Part shown: positions 26,928 through 36,985 of the stretch, one piece after another
Layout: every line of letters starts with the position of its first letter
How positions within the stretch are numbered: the stretch's first letter is position 1
NCBI GenBank assembly: GCA_025361765.1
Contig: JANYJS010000062.1
Location: 1 to 56,495, forward strand
Direction: 5' to 3'
Source of the DNA: Bacillota bacterium
GTDB lineage: Bacteria; Bacillota; Clostridia; Peptostreptococcales; Anaerovoracaceae
Length of the DNA stretch: 56,495 nucleotides
Notes under the pieces: model-generated
What the model saw: only the letters and a program-made list of their open reading frames with translations
What the model was told of the DNA's origin: nothing
Database searches by the model: none
Position numbers and translations under genes: made by a program

Positions 26928-27578
26928 TTACTCCAACAAACCCAGTATTTCTTCGGCTCGCTCTATGATGTAAGTCGGTTTGTTCGGTCCGATTTTATCC
27001 TCATCCGTTACTGCTATGGCCCAGCCAACAAGCACAGATTTTACGCCCGCATTATGGGCACAAAGAATGTCGAACATGCTGTCGCCGATCATGAGAGTTT
27101 CCTCTGGCCGGGAATTCAGCTTCTCAAGGGCGATATTGATTGGCGTTGGGTCCGGCTTATGTTTATCCGTGTCATCCGCCGTCACGATGTAGTCAAAATA
27201 CTGCTCCAAATCATATTTTTTAAGGCCTTGGATCGTTGTATTTCTAAGCCTTGAGGTTACAATTGCCAGTTTGCAGCCCCTACTTTTAAGTTCCTTTACT
27301 AGCTCGAGCATTCCTGGAAAAATGCAAATCAAATCATCAAATTTCTTATAATGATAGCTTCTATAGATTTCTACTGCCTCTTCAGGCGGAATGTCCAGCA
27401 TTTTGCTCATAGTAAGAGAAAGTGGTTCGCCAAAAGTTTTGATGATGTCTTCCACCGGCTTTTCTTCTCCTAAAACGGTTTTAAATGTATGCTGAAAGGA
27501 CTGAATAATGATTTCGTTAGTATCAATTAACGTCCCATCAAAATCAAACAAGACAGTTGTGATTTTATTCTTTTCCAT
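26928..27578 (-). CDS. HAD-superfamily phosphatase, PpaX/Gph-like
   Basis: A 216-residue HAD hydrolase. Motif I is FDFDGTLIDTNE, motif II is in IVTSRLRNTT, and motif III/IV is HKPDPTPI...MIGDSMFDI. The size and the FDGTLIDTN stretch fit the PpaX pyrophosphatase / phosphoglycolate phosphatase subgroup; the exact substrate is not decided by sequence. GGAGG lies just before the ATG and tex ends 17 bases upstream, so it is probably translated from a secA-prfB-tex-HAD transcript. Confidence 0.85.
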   Translation of the reverse strand: MEKNKITTVLFDFDGTLIDTNEIIIQSFQHTFKTVLGEEKPVEDIIKTFGEPLSLTMSKMLDIPPEEAVEIYRSYHYKKFDDLICIFPGMLELVKELKSRGCKLAIVTSRLRNTTIQGLKKYDLEQYFDYIVTADDTDKHKPDPTPINIALEKLNSRPEETLMIGDSMFDILCAHNAGVKSVLVGWAIAVTDEDKIGPNKPTYIIERAEEILGLLE

Positions 27579-27595
27579 TGATCCTCCAGTCCGTA

Positions 27596-29791
27596 TTAAA
27601 ACTTCATAGTCAGCGATACTTTGTGACGATCATAGTCGATGCCCAGAATTTTGACCTTAACCGTGTCACCAACTGACACTACATCCATGGGATGTTTGAT
27701 GAACTTATCGCTTATTTGCGATATGTGAACCAAACCGTCATTTTTAACGCCAATATCTACAAAGGCCCCGAAATCAACCACGTTTCGCACTGTTCCCATA
27801 AGCTCCATATCCAGCTTCAAGTCTTCGAAGCTCAGAACATCATTTCTAAAAACCACCGGAGGCATGCCTTCCCTAGGGTCACGCCCCGGCTTACCTATTT
27901 CGCTGACAATATCAGCCAGCGTCATATCGCCGATGCCGATGTCTTGTGCCATCATAGCGACACTCTTTTCAATACTCGCATGACTTTCTCCGGATTTTCC
28001 CGTAACCGGATACACCGCCAAAATTCTTTCCTCTACATGTTTTGCTCCGCCAAGGGCTATTTCGCCTTTATCTATGCCAAGCTTTTTAAGCATGAGTTCG
28101 GCTGCTGGATAGGATTCAGGATGGACCGCCGTAGCATCAAGCGGATTTTTGCCATCGGATATGCGCATGAATCCGGCGCACTGGTTATAGGATTTTTCTC
28201 CAAGTTTCGCCACTTTTTTAAGCTCTGTACGGGTCTTGAATTTCCCGTTGGTTTCACGATAAACCACAATGTTTTTTGCTATAGCCGTGTTGATCCCGGC
28301 GATATAAGCAAGGAGCGACGGTGATGCGGTATTTAAATCTACGCCGACTCTGTTGACGCAGTCCGTCACAACGTTGGTGAGGGCACTGTCCAGCAGACCT
28401 TGATTGATATCATGCTGATACTGCCCAACGCCGATATGCTTTGGTGAAATCTTGACCAGCTCAGCCAGGGGATCCTGAAGCCTTTTTCCGATAGACATAG
28501 CCCCTCTGGTGGTCACGTCCAGATCCGGGTACTCTTCCGTAGCAACCTTAGAGGCGGAATAGACAGAGGCACCCGCCTCACTGACAATGGTATAGGGGAT
28601 CTCTTTATCTAGTTTTTTAATAAGATCTGAAACAAAAAGCTCTGTTTCTCTCGAAGCTGTTCCGTTTCCGATCACGATAATATTGGCATCGTATTTTCGG
28701 ATGAACTCCATCAGCTTTCGTTCAGATCCTGGAATATCATTTCTTGGCTCAGTGGGATAGATGGTGGTATAATCCAGAAGCTTTCCTGTCTCATCCAGCA
28801 TAGTTACCTTGCAGCCAGTTCTAAATCCGGGGTCCAGGCTTAATACTCTGGCATTTTTGACCGGCGGAACCATCAGCAGCTTTTCGGTATTCTTCGCAAA
28901 AACTTTGACCGCCTCCTTCTCCGCCCTTTCCGTCAGAAAACTGCGCAGCTCCCTTTCGATCGAAGGCGCCATAAGCCGCTTGTAAGCATCTTCTACCATG
29001 CCGTCCATAAGGGTCAGGAATATGGATTTTTCATTGACAATCACCGCTTCTTTAAGCAGTGCATAAATGCCTTCAACCGGAGCTTTGATCTTGACCTTGA
29101 GCTTTTTGTCGTTTTCGCCTCTGTTTATAGCAAGGATACGATGATTGGGTATTTTATTCATGCCTTCAGAATAATCCTTGTACATGTCATAAACCGTACT
29201 CTCTTCTGAATCAGACGCCTCGGAGAAAATAAGGCTCTCAGCAAAGGTCTTAACACGAATTTTTGTGTTGAACTCCGGATCATCGGCAACCATCTCAGCC
29301 AGGATATCCATGGCTCCCGCCAGGGCCTCCTGAGGTGTTGCAACGCCAAGCTCCTCGCTGACATAGCTCGCCGCCACTTCTTCCGGTGTTCCAGTCTCAA
29401 TTTCCATATCCCATATGACGGCAGCCAGCGGGGCTAGGCCTTTTTCCCGCGCTTTTGATGCCCGGGTGCTTTTCTTTTTCTTAAAAGGTTTATAGAGATC
29501 TTCCACTCTTTGTAGGACTTCAGCCTGAGTGATCAAGTTCCGAAGCTCTTCAGTCAAAGCCCCCTGTTCATCAATAATTCTGATGACCTCTTCCTTGCGC
29601 TCCTCAAGATTGCGAAGGTAGGTCAGCCGCTCATCCAAATCCCTGAGGGTAACGTCTGAAAGGCCTCCTGTGGCCTCTTTTCTATAACGTGCAATAAAGG
29701 GAATAGTGTTTCCCTCATCTATGAGTTTTACGGTGCTTTCCACCTGATTTTGCCTGATGTTAAATTCCCGGGCTAATTTTTCCAGTATCAT
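27596..29791 (-). CDS. tex: Tex family RNA-binding transcription accessory protein
   Basis: A 731-residue Tex protein. It has the N-terminal helical region (IPFIARYRKEATGGL), the YqgF/RNase H-like domain (VLSLDPGFRTGCK near 320), helix-hairpin-helix motifs (NTASPSLLAYIAGI) and a C-terminal S1 domain (GTVRNVVDFGAFVDIGV) that binds RNA. Tex aids transcription and translation fidelity and is broadly conserved. AAGGAG precedes the ATG. It lies 10 bases downstream of prfB. Confidence 0.97.
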   Translation of the reverse strand: MILEKLAREFNIRQNQVESTVKLIDEGNTIPFIARYRKEATGGLSDVTLRDLDERLTYLRNLEERKEEVIRIIDEQGALTEELRNLITQAEVLQRVEDLYKPFKKKKSTRASKAREKGLAPLAAVIWDMEIETGTPEEVAASYVSEELGVATPQEALAGAMDILAEMVADDPEFNTKIRVKTFAESLIFSEASDSEESTVYDMYKDYSEGMNKIPNHRILAINRGENDKKLKVKIKAPVEGIYALLKEAVIVNEKSIFLTLMDGMVEDAYKRLMAPSIERELRSFLTERAEKEAVKVFAKNTEKLLMVPPVKNARVLSLDPGFRTGCKVTMLDETGKLLDYTTIYPTEPRNDIPGSERKLMEFIRKYDANIIVIGNGTASRETELFVSDLIKKLDKEIPYTIVSEAGASVYSASKVATEEYPDLDVTTRGAMSIGKRLQDPLAELVKISPKHIGVGQYQHDINQGLLDSALTNVVTDCVNRVGVDLNTASPSLLAYIAGINTAIAKNIVVYRETNGKFKTRTELKKVAKLGEKSYNQCAGFMRISDGKNPLDATAVHPESYPAAELMLKKLGIDKGEIALGGAKHVEERILAVYPVTGKSGESHASIEKSVAMMAQDIGIGDMTLADIVSEIGKPGRDPREGMPPVVFRNDVLSFEDLKLDMELMGTVRNVVDFGAFVDIGVKNDGLVHISQISDKFIKHPMDVVSVGDTVKVKILGIDYDRHKVSLTMKF

Positions 29792-29801
29792 TATGCTCTC
29801 C

Positions 29802-30903
29802 TTAATTCTTTTGTTTCAATTTTTCGTTGATGAAATAATCCAGATCGCCGTCCATGACTGCCTGCACGTTCCCCATTTCTGCATTGGTTCTGTGATCCTT
29901 CACGAGAGAATAAGGGTGGAATACATAAGAACGGATTTGACTTCCCCAGGTAATCTGACTATAGTCTCCCCGTAAATCGTCAATTTTGTCTTTGTGCTCC
30001 TGGAGCTGTAGCTCAATGAGTTTTGCCATCAGTACTTTCATGGCATAATCCTTGTTCTGATGCTGGGAACGCTCATTCTGGCAGGTCACCACGATATTGG
30101 TCGGCAGATGAGTGATTCTAATAGCCGAGTCGGTTTTGTTGACATGCTGGCCGCCGGCACCACTTGACCTATAGGTATCGATACGAAGATCGTCCGGATT
30201 AATGGAAACAGCAATATCATCCGGCAGCTCAGGCATGACATCGAGAGAAACAAAGGATGTGTGTCTTCTTCCCGAAGAGTCATAAGGTGAAATTCTAACT
30301 ATTCTGTGGACGCCCTTCTCGTTTTTAAGGTAGCCGTACGCATTCTCTCCTTCAATCATAAAAGTTGCGCTTTTGATGCCGCCCTCGTTATCGGAGTTGT
30401 AGTCTAAAGTTTTAATTTTATACCCTTTGCGTTCTGCCCATCTTGTGTACATGCGCACGATCATTTCCGCGCAGTCCTGAGCGTCAAGCCCGCCAGAGCC
30501 AGCGTGTATGGCAATGATGGCATTATTCGCATCGTATTCGCCCACTAACAAAGCTTTAATGCGCATGGCTTCAGCTTCTTTGAGAAATTGGTCGTAAGCG
30601 TCTTCTATTTCTGGAATCAGACTTTCGTCTTCCTCTTCCGTGGCCAGATCAATCAATACGGTGATATCTTCGAGCTTCGTGGCGATTGCTTGAAACTCGT
30701 TAATCCTATTCTCCAGGCTTTTCTTTTCTTTGAGCAGCTTTTGCGCCCGCTCATGGTCTTCCCAAAAATTCTCATGTTGGCTGATTGCTTCAATATCTCC
30801 TAATTTTGAGGTAAGTTCAGAAACGTCAAAGAGATTGTCCGAGTTCTTTAAGAATTTCAGCAGCATCTCCAAGCGCATATTTAATCTGATCCAGCTGTAT
30901 CAT
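29802..30903 (-). CDS. prfB: Peptide chain release factor 2, with programmed +1 frameshift
   Basis: RF2 of 366 residues, encoded in two frames. Translation starts at the ATG at 30903, 9 bases after AGGAAGG, and runs 25 codons (MIQLDQIKYALG...GQSL) to CTT TGA C. The in-frame UGA is at 30828-30826. A +1 shift at CTTTGAC continues with GAC GTT TCT in the frame that runs to 29802. The stop-codon recognition motif SPF is visible as RISPYDSSGRR nearby, and GGQ lies in SSGAGGQHVNKTDSAIR. The usual internal Shine-Dalgarno stimulator before CTT is weak here (CTCGGA). RF2 reads UGA and UAA, so the shift is self-regulating. A single-frame call starting at 30878 would have a wrong N-terminus. Confidence 0.96.
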
Positions 30904-31011
30904 TCTACACATTCCTTCCTTTTTGCCTGTAAGCATATATGGCTTGCGCACCTATTTATTGACCGCGAGCTTTTTACTGCTGATAAGACTATTTCTAGCT
31001 CGCCGGCCAAT

Positions 31012-33777
31012 CTACTGTCCGCAGCACTTCTTATATTTTTTCCCGCTTCCACAGGGGCACGGGTCATTTCTACCTATAGCCTCTTCAGCTTTAACCGGCT
31101 CTCTTTTTTGTTCTCTGGGCGGGATTTTGGTTGCAGCTGGCATGCCTTCTCCAGTATAATCAGACCCGTCGTCTTCCATAGACCCACCAATGCTACTGTC
31201 ATCGATGGACTTTGTTTCAATTCTCATGCCGCTTCCGATGACTTGTTTTCTTTGAGTATCAGTTTGAATAGTAACATTGAAGCAGAATTTAACCAATTCT
31301 TCTTTGATGATTTTGATCATCAGCTCAAACATTTCGAAGCCTTCATTTTGGTAAGCAACAGCTGGGTCCTGCTGACCCAAAGCTCTAAGGCCAATCCCGT
31401 GGCGCAGCTGATCCATGGCATCGATGTGATCCATCCACTTATTATCGACTACGCGGATCAGCAACATTCTTTCAAGCTCTCTCATACGTTCGACGCCGAT
31501 TTCCAGCTCCTTTTCTTCGTAAGCTTTTTCAAAAATGGCCATTGCGTCGTCTTTAAGGGTATCTTTATCTAAGTCATGTACCGATTCGTAATTGAGGTTG
31601 CCCAAAGTTCGGCAGATTTTATGTAGCGCATCGTTGAGCCCTGCGATATCCCACTCTTCAGCATACCTAGATGCTGCCGTGCAGAAATCGATATTTTCCG
31701 TTACCAATTCGTCCAGCATTGAGAATACATGGGTACGCAGATCCTCTCCGTGCAGCACTCTGCGTCTTTCATCGTAAATGATTTCTCTTTGTTTATTCAT
31801 AACATTATCATACTGGAGCACATATTTTCTGATGGAGAAGTTTCTTCCTTCCACTTTCTTTTGCGCGTTTTCGATGGTTTTGGTCAGCATGCCGGCTTCA
31901 ATTGGCTCGCCTTCCTTTAATCCAAGCTTTTCGACAATGCCTTGAATCCTGTCTCCGCCAAATAATCTCATGAGCTCGTCTTCAAGGGAGATGAAAAACT
32001 GGGTCGAACCTGGGTCCCCTTGACGGCCGGCACGTCCACGAAGCTGATTGTCTATTCTACGAGATTCGTGACGTTCTGTCCCTATAATATGAAGCCCCCC
32101 AGCACCTACGACCTGTTGGTGCTCCTCTTCTCTTTCTTTTTTGAATTTTGCCAGCAACCCTTGAAATTCTTCTCTGGCTTTAATCAATTCCTCGTCTTCG
32201 AGAGGCACAAAGCTTGAGGCGTAGGAAATCTGAGTTTCATCGTAACCACGACGGCGCATCTCGGACTTTGCTTCAAAATCCGGATTTCCCCCAAGGATAA
32301 TATCCGTACCACGTCCAGCCATATTGGTAGCAATGGTGACAAATCCATATCTTCCGGCTTCTGCGACGATCTCTGCTTCCCGTTCATGCTGCTTTGCGTT
32401 GAGCACATTATGCTTAATACCACGCCTTTTCAGCAGGGAGCTGATGATTTCCGACTTCTCGATGGATATGGTGCCGACCAAAACCGGCTGCCCTTTCTCA
32501 TGGCACTGTGCTATTGTATCTACGATTGCTGAATATTTGCCCCGCTCTTTTCCATAAATGGAGTCTTGCAGGTCTAATCTGGCAATCGGCTGATTTGTTG
32601 GAATTTCAATAACATCCATATTATAAATATCGCGGAATTCTTCTTCTTCAGTTCTAGCTGTACCTGTCATTCCCGATAATTTCTGATACATTCTGAAATA
32701 ATTCTGAAGGGTAATGGTGGCAAGGGTTTTGGACTCCTGACGTACCTTTACGCCTTCTTTGGCTTCGATTGCCTGATGCAACCCGTCGCTGTATCTTCTT
32801 CCGAACATCAGACGCCCCGTGAATTCATCTACGATGACAATTTCACCATCCTTTGCGATGTAATCCACGTCTCTTTTCATAAGATTATGGGCTTTTAAAG
32901 CCTGCATAATGTGATGATTGATTTCCATGTTTTCAGGGTCCGACAAATTTTCAATTTTAAAGTAATTTTCACAGCGTTCTACGCCCTCTTCAGTGAGCGC
33001 AACGGTGGAGTCTTTTTCGTCCATGGTGAACTCTTGATCCAATCTGAAATTCTTCACAAACTTATCGGCAGTCATATACATATCCGTGGATTTTTCTCCG
33101 GCTCCGGAAATAATCAGCGGCGTTCTGGCTTCATCAATCAGGATGCTGTCCACCTCGTCGACGATGGCATAATTCAAGGCTCTCTGGGAAAGGTCCTCTT
33201 TATAAATGACCATATTATCCCTTAAATAATCAAAACCAAATTCATTGTTGGTCCCATAGGTAATGTCGGCTTCGTAGGAAGCCTTTCTCTGTTGATTGGT
33301 AATGCCATGTATGATGCAACCAACGGATAATCCTAGGAATGAATAGAGCTTGCCCATCCACTCCATATCACGTTTGGCCAGGTAATCATTGACCGTGACC
33401 ACATGAACGCCTTTACCCGATAAGGCATTGAGATAAGCTGGCAGTGTAGCTACCAAGGTCTTTCCTTCTCCAGTTTTCATCTCGGATATGCGGCCCTGAT
33501 GGAGGATGACTCCACCGATCAGCTGCACTCTGAAATGCTTCATGCCAAGGCTTCTCCATGCGGCTTCTCTTGCAACAGCAAAAGCTTCCACTAAGATGTC
33601 GTCTAAGGTTTCGCCTTGTGCAAGTCTTTCTTTAAACTGAACCGTCTTGTCTTTTAGCTCAAGATCCGTAAGCATTTCAATTTGAGGCTGAAGCGCTTCT
33701 ATTTGATCGACTATTTTTTCTACTTTTTTAACTTCCTTAACGTTTAAATCTCCGAAGATTTTTTCTAAAAATCCCAT
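31012..33777 (-). CDS. secA: Preprotein translocase ATPase SecA
   Basis: A 921-residue SecA, the motor of Sec-dependent export at the membrane. Walker A is [11 protein letters not shown] near residue 100; [19 protein letters not shown] and [10 protein letters not shown] are present. The C-terminus carries the zinc-binding tail [21 protein letters not shown] lies 9 bases before the ATG. prfB follows 108 bases downstream, a pairing common in Bacillota. The stop codon is TAG, which matters in a genome with tRNA-Pyl; the next in-frame stop is again TAG, 19 codons on. Confidence 0.98.
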   Translation of the reverse strand: MGFLEKIFGDLNVKEVKKVEKIVDQIEALQPQIEMLTDLELKDKTVQFKERLAQGETLDDILVEAFAVAREAAWRSLGMKHFRVQLIGGVILHQGRISEMKTGEGKTLVATLPAYLNALSGKGVHVVTVNDYLAKRDMEWMGKLYSFLGLSVGCIIHGITNQQRKASYEADITYGTNNEFGFDYLRDNMVIYKEDLSQRALNYAIVDEVDSILIDEARTPLIISGAGEKSTDMYMTADKFVKNFRLDQEFTMDEKDSTVALTEEGVERCENYFKIENLSDPENMEINHHIMQALKAHNLMKRDVDYIAKDGEIVIVDEFTGRLMFGRRYSDGLHQAIEAKEGVKVRQESKTLATITLQNYFRMYQKLSGMTGTARTEEEEFRDIYNMDVIEIPTNQPIARLDLQDSIYGKERGKYSAIVDTIAQCHEKGQPVLVGTISIEKSEIISSLLKRRGIKHNVLNAKQHEREAEIVAEAGRYGFVTIATNMAGRGTDIILGGNPDFEAKSEMRRRGYDETQISYASSFVPLEDEELIKAREEFQGLLAKFKKEREEEHQQVVGAGGLHIIGTERHESRRIDNQLRGRAGRQGDPGSTQFFISLEDELMRLFGGDRIQGIVEKLGLKEGEPIEAGMLTKTIENAQKKVEGRNFSIRKYVLQYDNVMNKQREIIYDERRRVLHGEDLRTHVFSMLDELVTENIDFCTAASRYAEEWDIAGLNDALHKICRTLGNLNYESVHDLDKDTLKDDAMAIFEKAYEEKELEIGVERMRELERMLLIRVVDNKWMDHIDAMDQLRHGIGLRALGQQDPAVAYQNEGFEMFELMIKIIKEELVKFCFNVTIQTDTQRKQVIGSGMRIETKSIDDSSIGGSMEDDGSDYTGEGMPAATKIPPREQKREPVKAEEAIGRNDPCPCGSGKKYKKCCGQ

Positions 33778-33804
33778 TTTGATTTACCTTCTTTCTTTAA
33801 TATG

Positions 33805-33874
33805 CTTTCTTTGCCCAGCTTTCTTTGCCCAGCTCTTAATGCCCAGCCTTCTTTGCCCAGCCTTCTTTGCCCAG
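33805..33874 (-). repeat. Five 14-bp tandem repeats upstream of secA
   Basis: On the minus strand the unit GCTGGGCAAAGAAG is repeated five times. The middle copy is degenerate (GCTGGGCATTAAGA) and copies vary in the last base. The array lies between the stop of the small membrane gene (33876) and the secA ribosome-binding site. It is a candidate variable-number repeat in the secA leader. Confidence 0.9.
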
Positions 33875-33875
33875 G

Positions 33876-33989
33876 TTATTTGAACCAATGCCAAATATCA
33901 AGGCCCCTTGACTGCAGCCACATTTGAAGCAGTATCGCGATAATCAGACCTGCAGTATATTTTAAAATTAATTGCTTATTTCTGGACAT
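33876..33989 (-). CDS. Small single-span membrane protein (37 residues)
   Basis: An open frame too short for ordinary gene calling. It starts at ATG 33989, with GGAG 6 bases upstream inside the end of the aspartate kinase gene, and ends at TAA 33876. The product starts MSRNKQLILKYTAGLIIA. It has a basic N-terminus, one hydrophobic helix of about 17 residues, and an amphipathic tail rich in Trp (two Trp, one His near the end). Codon use and the ribosome-binding site make it believable. I do not recognise it. It lies between the aspartate kinase and secA genes; a link to membrane insertion would be speculation. Confidence 0.6.
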   Translation of the reverse strand: MSRNKQLILKYTAGLIIAILLQMWLQSRGLDIWHWFK

Positions 33990-33992
33990 TTC

Positions 33993-35318
33993 TTACTCCT
34001 TTTCAACAAACGCTTTATATATGGCTTTTATTGTTTTTTCAAAATCAGAATTCTCGACGCCGACGATAATGTTCATTTCACTGGAGCCCTGGTCAATCAT
34101 TCGCACGTTGACATCAGCCGCAAATAGAGCGCTGAATAATCTTGCGGAAACCCCCAGTTTTCTTGACATGCCGCAACCTACCGTAGCTATTAAAGCCATA
34201 TCGCTGTAGACATCGATGGTGTCCGGATTCAGCTTGCGTTCAAAGTCTTCAATGATGTCCTCCAGCTTGCCTTCCAGGTTTTTATTGGAAATGACAACAG
34301 AAACCGTGTCAATTCCGCTAGGCAGATGCTCAAAGGAAATATCATAATCCTCTAAAATAGACAGGATTCTTTTGACAAAGCCAACTTCATTATTCATCAT
34401 GTTTTTATAGATGCCGATAACCGTGAAATCCTTACGGCCTGCTACTCCGGTAATGGTGGTGTCATCATGCATATGTTCAGGTATTTCAGAAATGATGATG
34501 GTCCCCGGATGGTCCGGCTCATTGGTATTTCGGATATTAATGGGTATGTCCACTTCTCTGGCAGGAAATATGGCATCCTCATGAAGGACGCTGGCCCCCA
34601 TATAGGAAAGTTCTCTCAATTCTTTGTAAGTGATGACTTTGATGGGTTTTGGATTTTTCACAATTCTGGGATCCGCCATCAAAAATCCAGATACATCAGT
34701 CCAGTTTTCATAGACATCTGCACAAACGGCTTTGGCTACCAAGGCACCGGTGATATCTGATCCGCCCCTTGAAAAGGTCTTAATCTTCCCATCGGGATAA
34801 GTGCCATAGAAGCCAGGAATCACAGCATGTTCATGCTTTGCCAGTTCTTCTTTGAGCGCAGTATTGGTCTCATCATAAAGAAATCTGCCCTTTTGGTCAA
34901 ATATGACAAGACCCGCAGCGTCTACAAAATCGTAGCCCAGATAGGCTGCGGCCAGGAGCGCATTTAAGTACTCGCCGCGGCTTGCAATGTAGTCTGAAGG
35001 CATGCCAACGACCAAATTCGCCCTAATCTCATCAAAGTGCTTCTGTAGATTGACCTCTACCCCAAGATTCATTTCTATAGATTTATATCTGTCACAGATT
35101 ACCTGAAAAACCTGATCGTAGGGCACATTGTGCTCTATATGGGTTTTGCATAAATAAAGTAAATCTGTAATCTTATTATCATCGCTGTATCTTTTCCCTG
35201 GTGCCGAAACGACCACATATCGTCTTTCCTTGTCGCTTTCGATAATTCCTTTAACTTTAGCAAGCTGAATAGCATCAGCTACTGAGGTTCCGCCAAACTT
35301 GGCTACTTTGAGTCCCAT
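33993..35318 (-). CDS. Aspartate kinase
   Basis: A 441-residue monofunctional aspartokinase that phosphorylates L-aspartate at the head of lysine, threonine and methionine synthesis. It has KFGGTSVAD at the N-terminus, SRGGSDITG near 180 and two C-terminal ACT domains (FTVIGIYKNMMNNEVGF, ALIATVGCGMSRKLGVS) for feedback control. Length and ACT layout fit the lysine-sensitive LysC/ThrA-type clostridial enzyme. GAGAGGAT precedes the ATG. It may supply lysine, the only precursor of pyrrolysine, but the gene is not linked to the pyl cluster. Confidence 0.95.
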   Translation of the reverse strand: MGLKVAKFGGTSVADAIQLAKVKGIIESDKERRYVVVSAPGKRYSDDNKITDLLYLCKTHIEHNVPYDQVFQVICDRYKSIEMNLGVEVNLQKHFDEIRANLVVGMPSDYIASRGEYLNALLAAAYLGYDFVDAAGLVIFDQKGRFLYDETNTALKEELAKHEHAVIPGFYGTYPDGKIKTFSRGGSDITGALVAKAVCADVYENWTDVSGFLMADPRIVKNPKPIKVITYKELRELSYMGASVLHEDAIFPAREVDIPINIRNTNEPDHPGTIIISEIPEHMHDDTTITGVAGRKDFTVIGIYKNMMNNEVGFVKRILSILEDYDISFEHLPSGIDTVSVVISNKNLEGKLEDIIEDFERKLNPDTIDVYSDMALIATVGCGMSRKLGVSARLFSALFAADVNVRMIDQGSSEMNIIVGVENSDFEKTIKAIYKAFVEKE

Positions 35319-35362
35319 AAATTTTTCATCCTCTCTTGTATCATTTCTAAGTTTCTATTTTA

Positions 35363-36985
35363 TCATAAAACCTTTGATGTCGCTATAAGATCGACTCCGA
35401 AAGTCATAAAATCTTTTTCGACTATTTGTCCAATTTCAACGGGAGCTACCACTTTTAGGGCTTTAACCTTCTCCATAGCCTCAAAAATCTGACCTTTCGG
35501 AATGCCTGATGTGGTTCTGACGCTGACAATCTCTTTTCCTCCGCCCAGCACTCTCACCGATGAGGTCAAGATCCGCATAGGGCTGATGAGTTCTCTTCTG
35601 ACATACTCCTCGCCTTTTCCGCACATGGCTCCCGTGATTTCAAAGTTGTCCATCGTTTCTATTAGTTCTGATTCTTCAAATTTTATTGCTCCACGCTTTG
35701 TGTCCTCACGCTTTGATTCTTCAAACTCCAATGTTTTAGGGAATACATAAGAAATGGCGCAGCTGTTCGGGCAGAGCAGACAAATCATGGTATTCGGTTC
35801 GAGGCTTTTGGGACGATTAGCAGTCCTCTGGACTTTTAAGGTTTTAAAATTTTCTTTATAATCACTTGAATCTTGAAGCGTAAAGCATCCGCTTTTGATA
35901 TAATTTGCAACTGTTACACCAAGGCTTTCTGCCTCCGTAGATACATCGTCCACCAAATCATGGACATATCTGGCATTGCCGCAGACAAAAATCCCATCGA
36001 CCGTCGTCTGCCCTTCCTGATCAGCCAAGGGCTCTGCCGTCTTCTCATCAAGTGCGATGCCAGCGGTTAGTCCGGTTTCAACTTCGGGAATCAGCCCAAC
36101 AGATAAAATCAGAGTATCACATGAGTAGTCTCTAAAAGACTCCTCGTTAATTCTACCGTCTTCAAGAAGATTGCAAACTGAAACTGCGGAAATACGGTTC
36201 ACGCCCTTTATGTCGGTAATAGTGGCCCCAAGAATCAGTGGGATATTAAAATCCGTGAGACACTGCTTTACATTTCTGGGAAGGCCTCCAGCTGCTTTTT
36301 CTTTTTCAATGACAGCGACGACCTCTGCCCCCTCGAGGGTAAGCCTTCGTGCCATAATAAGACCTATGTCTCCGGATCCAAGGATGACGATGCGTTTTCC
36401 TGGCATCAGATTTCTCAGATTGATGAAATTTTGGGCAGTCCCCGCCGTATAAATGCCGGCAGGTCTGGTTCCAGGAATTCTTAGAGCTCCCCTCGCTCGC
36501 TCTCTGCATCCCGTCGCCAAAATGACAGCTTTGGTCAGATAATGGGCCGTTCCTTGAGCCGAGGAGACAGTGACCTGTTTCAAAAACCCGCTACGTGAAT
36601 CCTCTTCAGCGTCTGAGTTTGAATCATCGTCTGAGTTTGAATCATCGTCGGCGTTCGTTTCGATGTCTGTTTGCTTAATCGATGTCACTGCAGCGCCAAC
36701 AAGGTATGAAATCCCCTTCTCTAAAAGCCGTCTTTCATAGATGTCTGCGTATTCAGGTCCGGTCATGTTCTTTCCAAAGCGAATCAGACCAAAGCCATCG
36801 TGAATGCACTGGGGAAGTATGCCGCCTAAAACGGCCTCCCTTTCTATAATCAATACCTCAGAAATTCCCTGATTTTTAAGGGAAATGGCAGCCGCCATCC
36901 CAGCAGGGCCGCCGCCTATAATAATGACGTCTTTTATTGTCATTTCTTCATTTCTCAACGCCTTTTCGGTTTTATTAAGGCTCAT
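35363..36985 (-). CDS. FAD-dependent oxidoreductase fused to a DUF1667 domain
   Basis: A 540-residue protein. Residues 10-390 are a class-II FAD/NAD-linked oxidoreductase (IIGGGPAGMAAAISL; VILGSGDIGLIMARRL; CGNARYVHDLVDDV). Residues from about 398 carry CLLCPNSC and a second cysteine pair region ending near GAMCGKGEEYV, matching DUF1667, which is usually a separate small gene beside glpA and this oxidoreductase in Bacillota. The fused state is notable. An acidic Asp/Ser insertion near residue 115-135 derives from an 18-bp tandem duplication at 36611-36646. Its ATG overlaps the stop of the upstream gene (TAATG), with GGGGAGG before it, so the two are translationally coupled. Stop is TGA. Confidence 0.88.
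   Translation of the reverse strand: MSLNKTEKALRNEEMTIKDVIIIGGGPAGMAAAISLKNQGISEVLIIEREAVLGGILPQCIHDGFGLIRFGKNMTGPEYADIYERRLLEKGISYLVGAAVTSIKQTDIETNADDDSNSDDDSNSDAEEDSRSGFLKQVTVSSAQGTAHYLTKAVILATGCRERARGALRIPGTRPAGIYTAGTAQNFINLRNLMPGKRIVILGSGDIGLIMARRLTLEGAEVVAVIEKEKAAGGLPRNVKQCLTDFNIPLILGATITDIKGVNRISAVSVCNLLEDGRINEESFRDYSCDTLILSVGLIPEVETGLTAGIALDEKTAEPLADQEGQTTVDGIFVCGNARYVHDLVDDVSTEAESLGVTVANYIKSGCFTLQDSSDYKENFKTLKVQRTANRPKSLEPNTMICLLCPNSCAISYVFPKTLEFEESKREDTKRGAIKFEESELIETMDNFEITGAMCGKGEEYVRRELISPMRILTSSVRVLGGGKEIVSVRTTSGIPKGQIFEAMEKVKALKVVAPVEIGQIVEKDFMTFGVDLIATSKVL
36611..36646 (-). repeat. 18-bp in-frame tandem duplication
   Basis: GTCTGAGTTTGAATCATC occurs twice head to tail, followed by a decayed third copy. 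It encodes a DDSNSD repeat in a loop of the FAD oxidoreductase. Confidence 0.9.

Noticed and set aside
29802-30878. prfB beginning at the in-frame ATG at 30878
   Set aside because: That start has no ribosome-binding site. The CTTTGAC frameshift site and a proper start at 30903 in the other frame explain the N-terminus.
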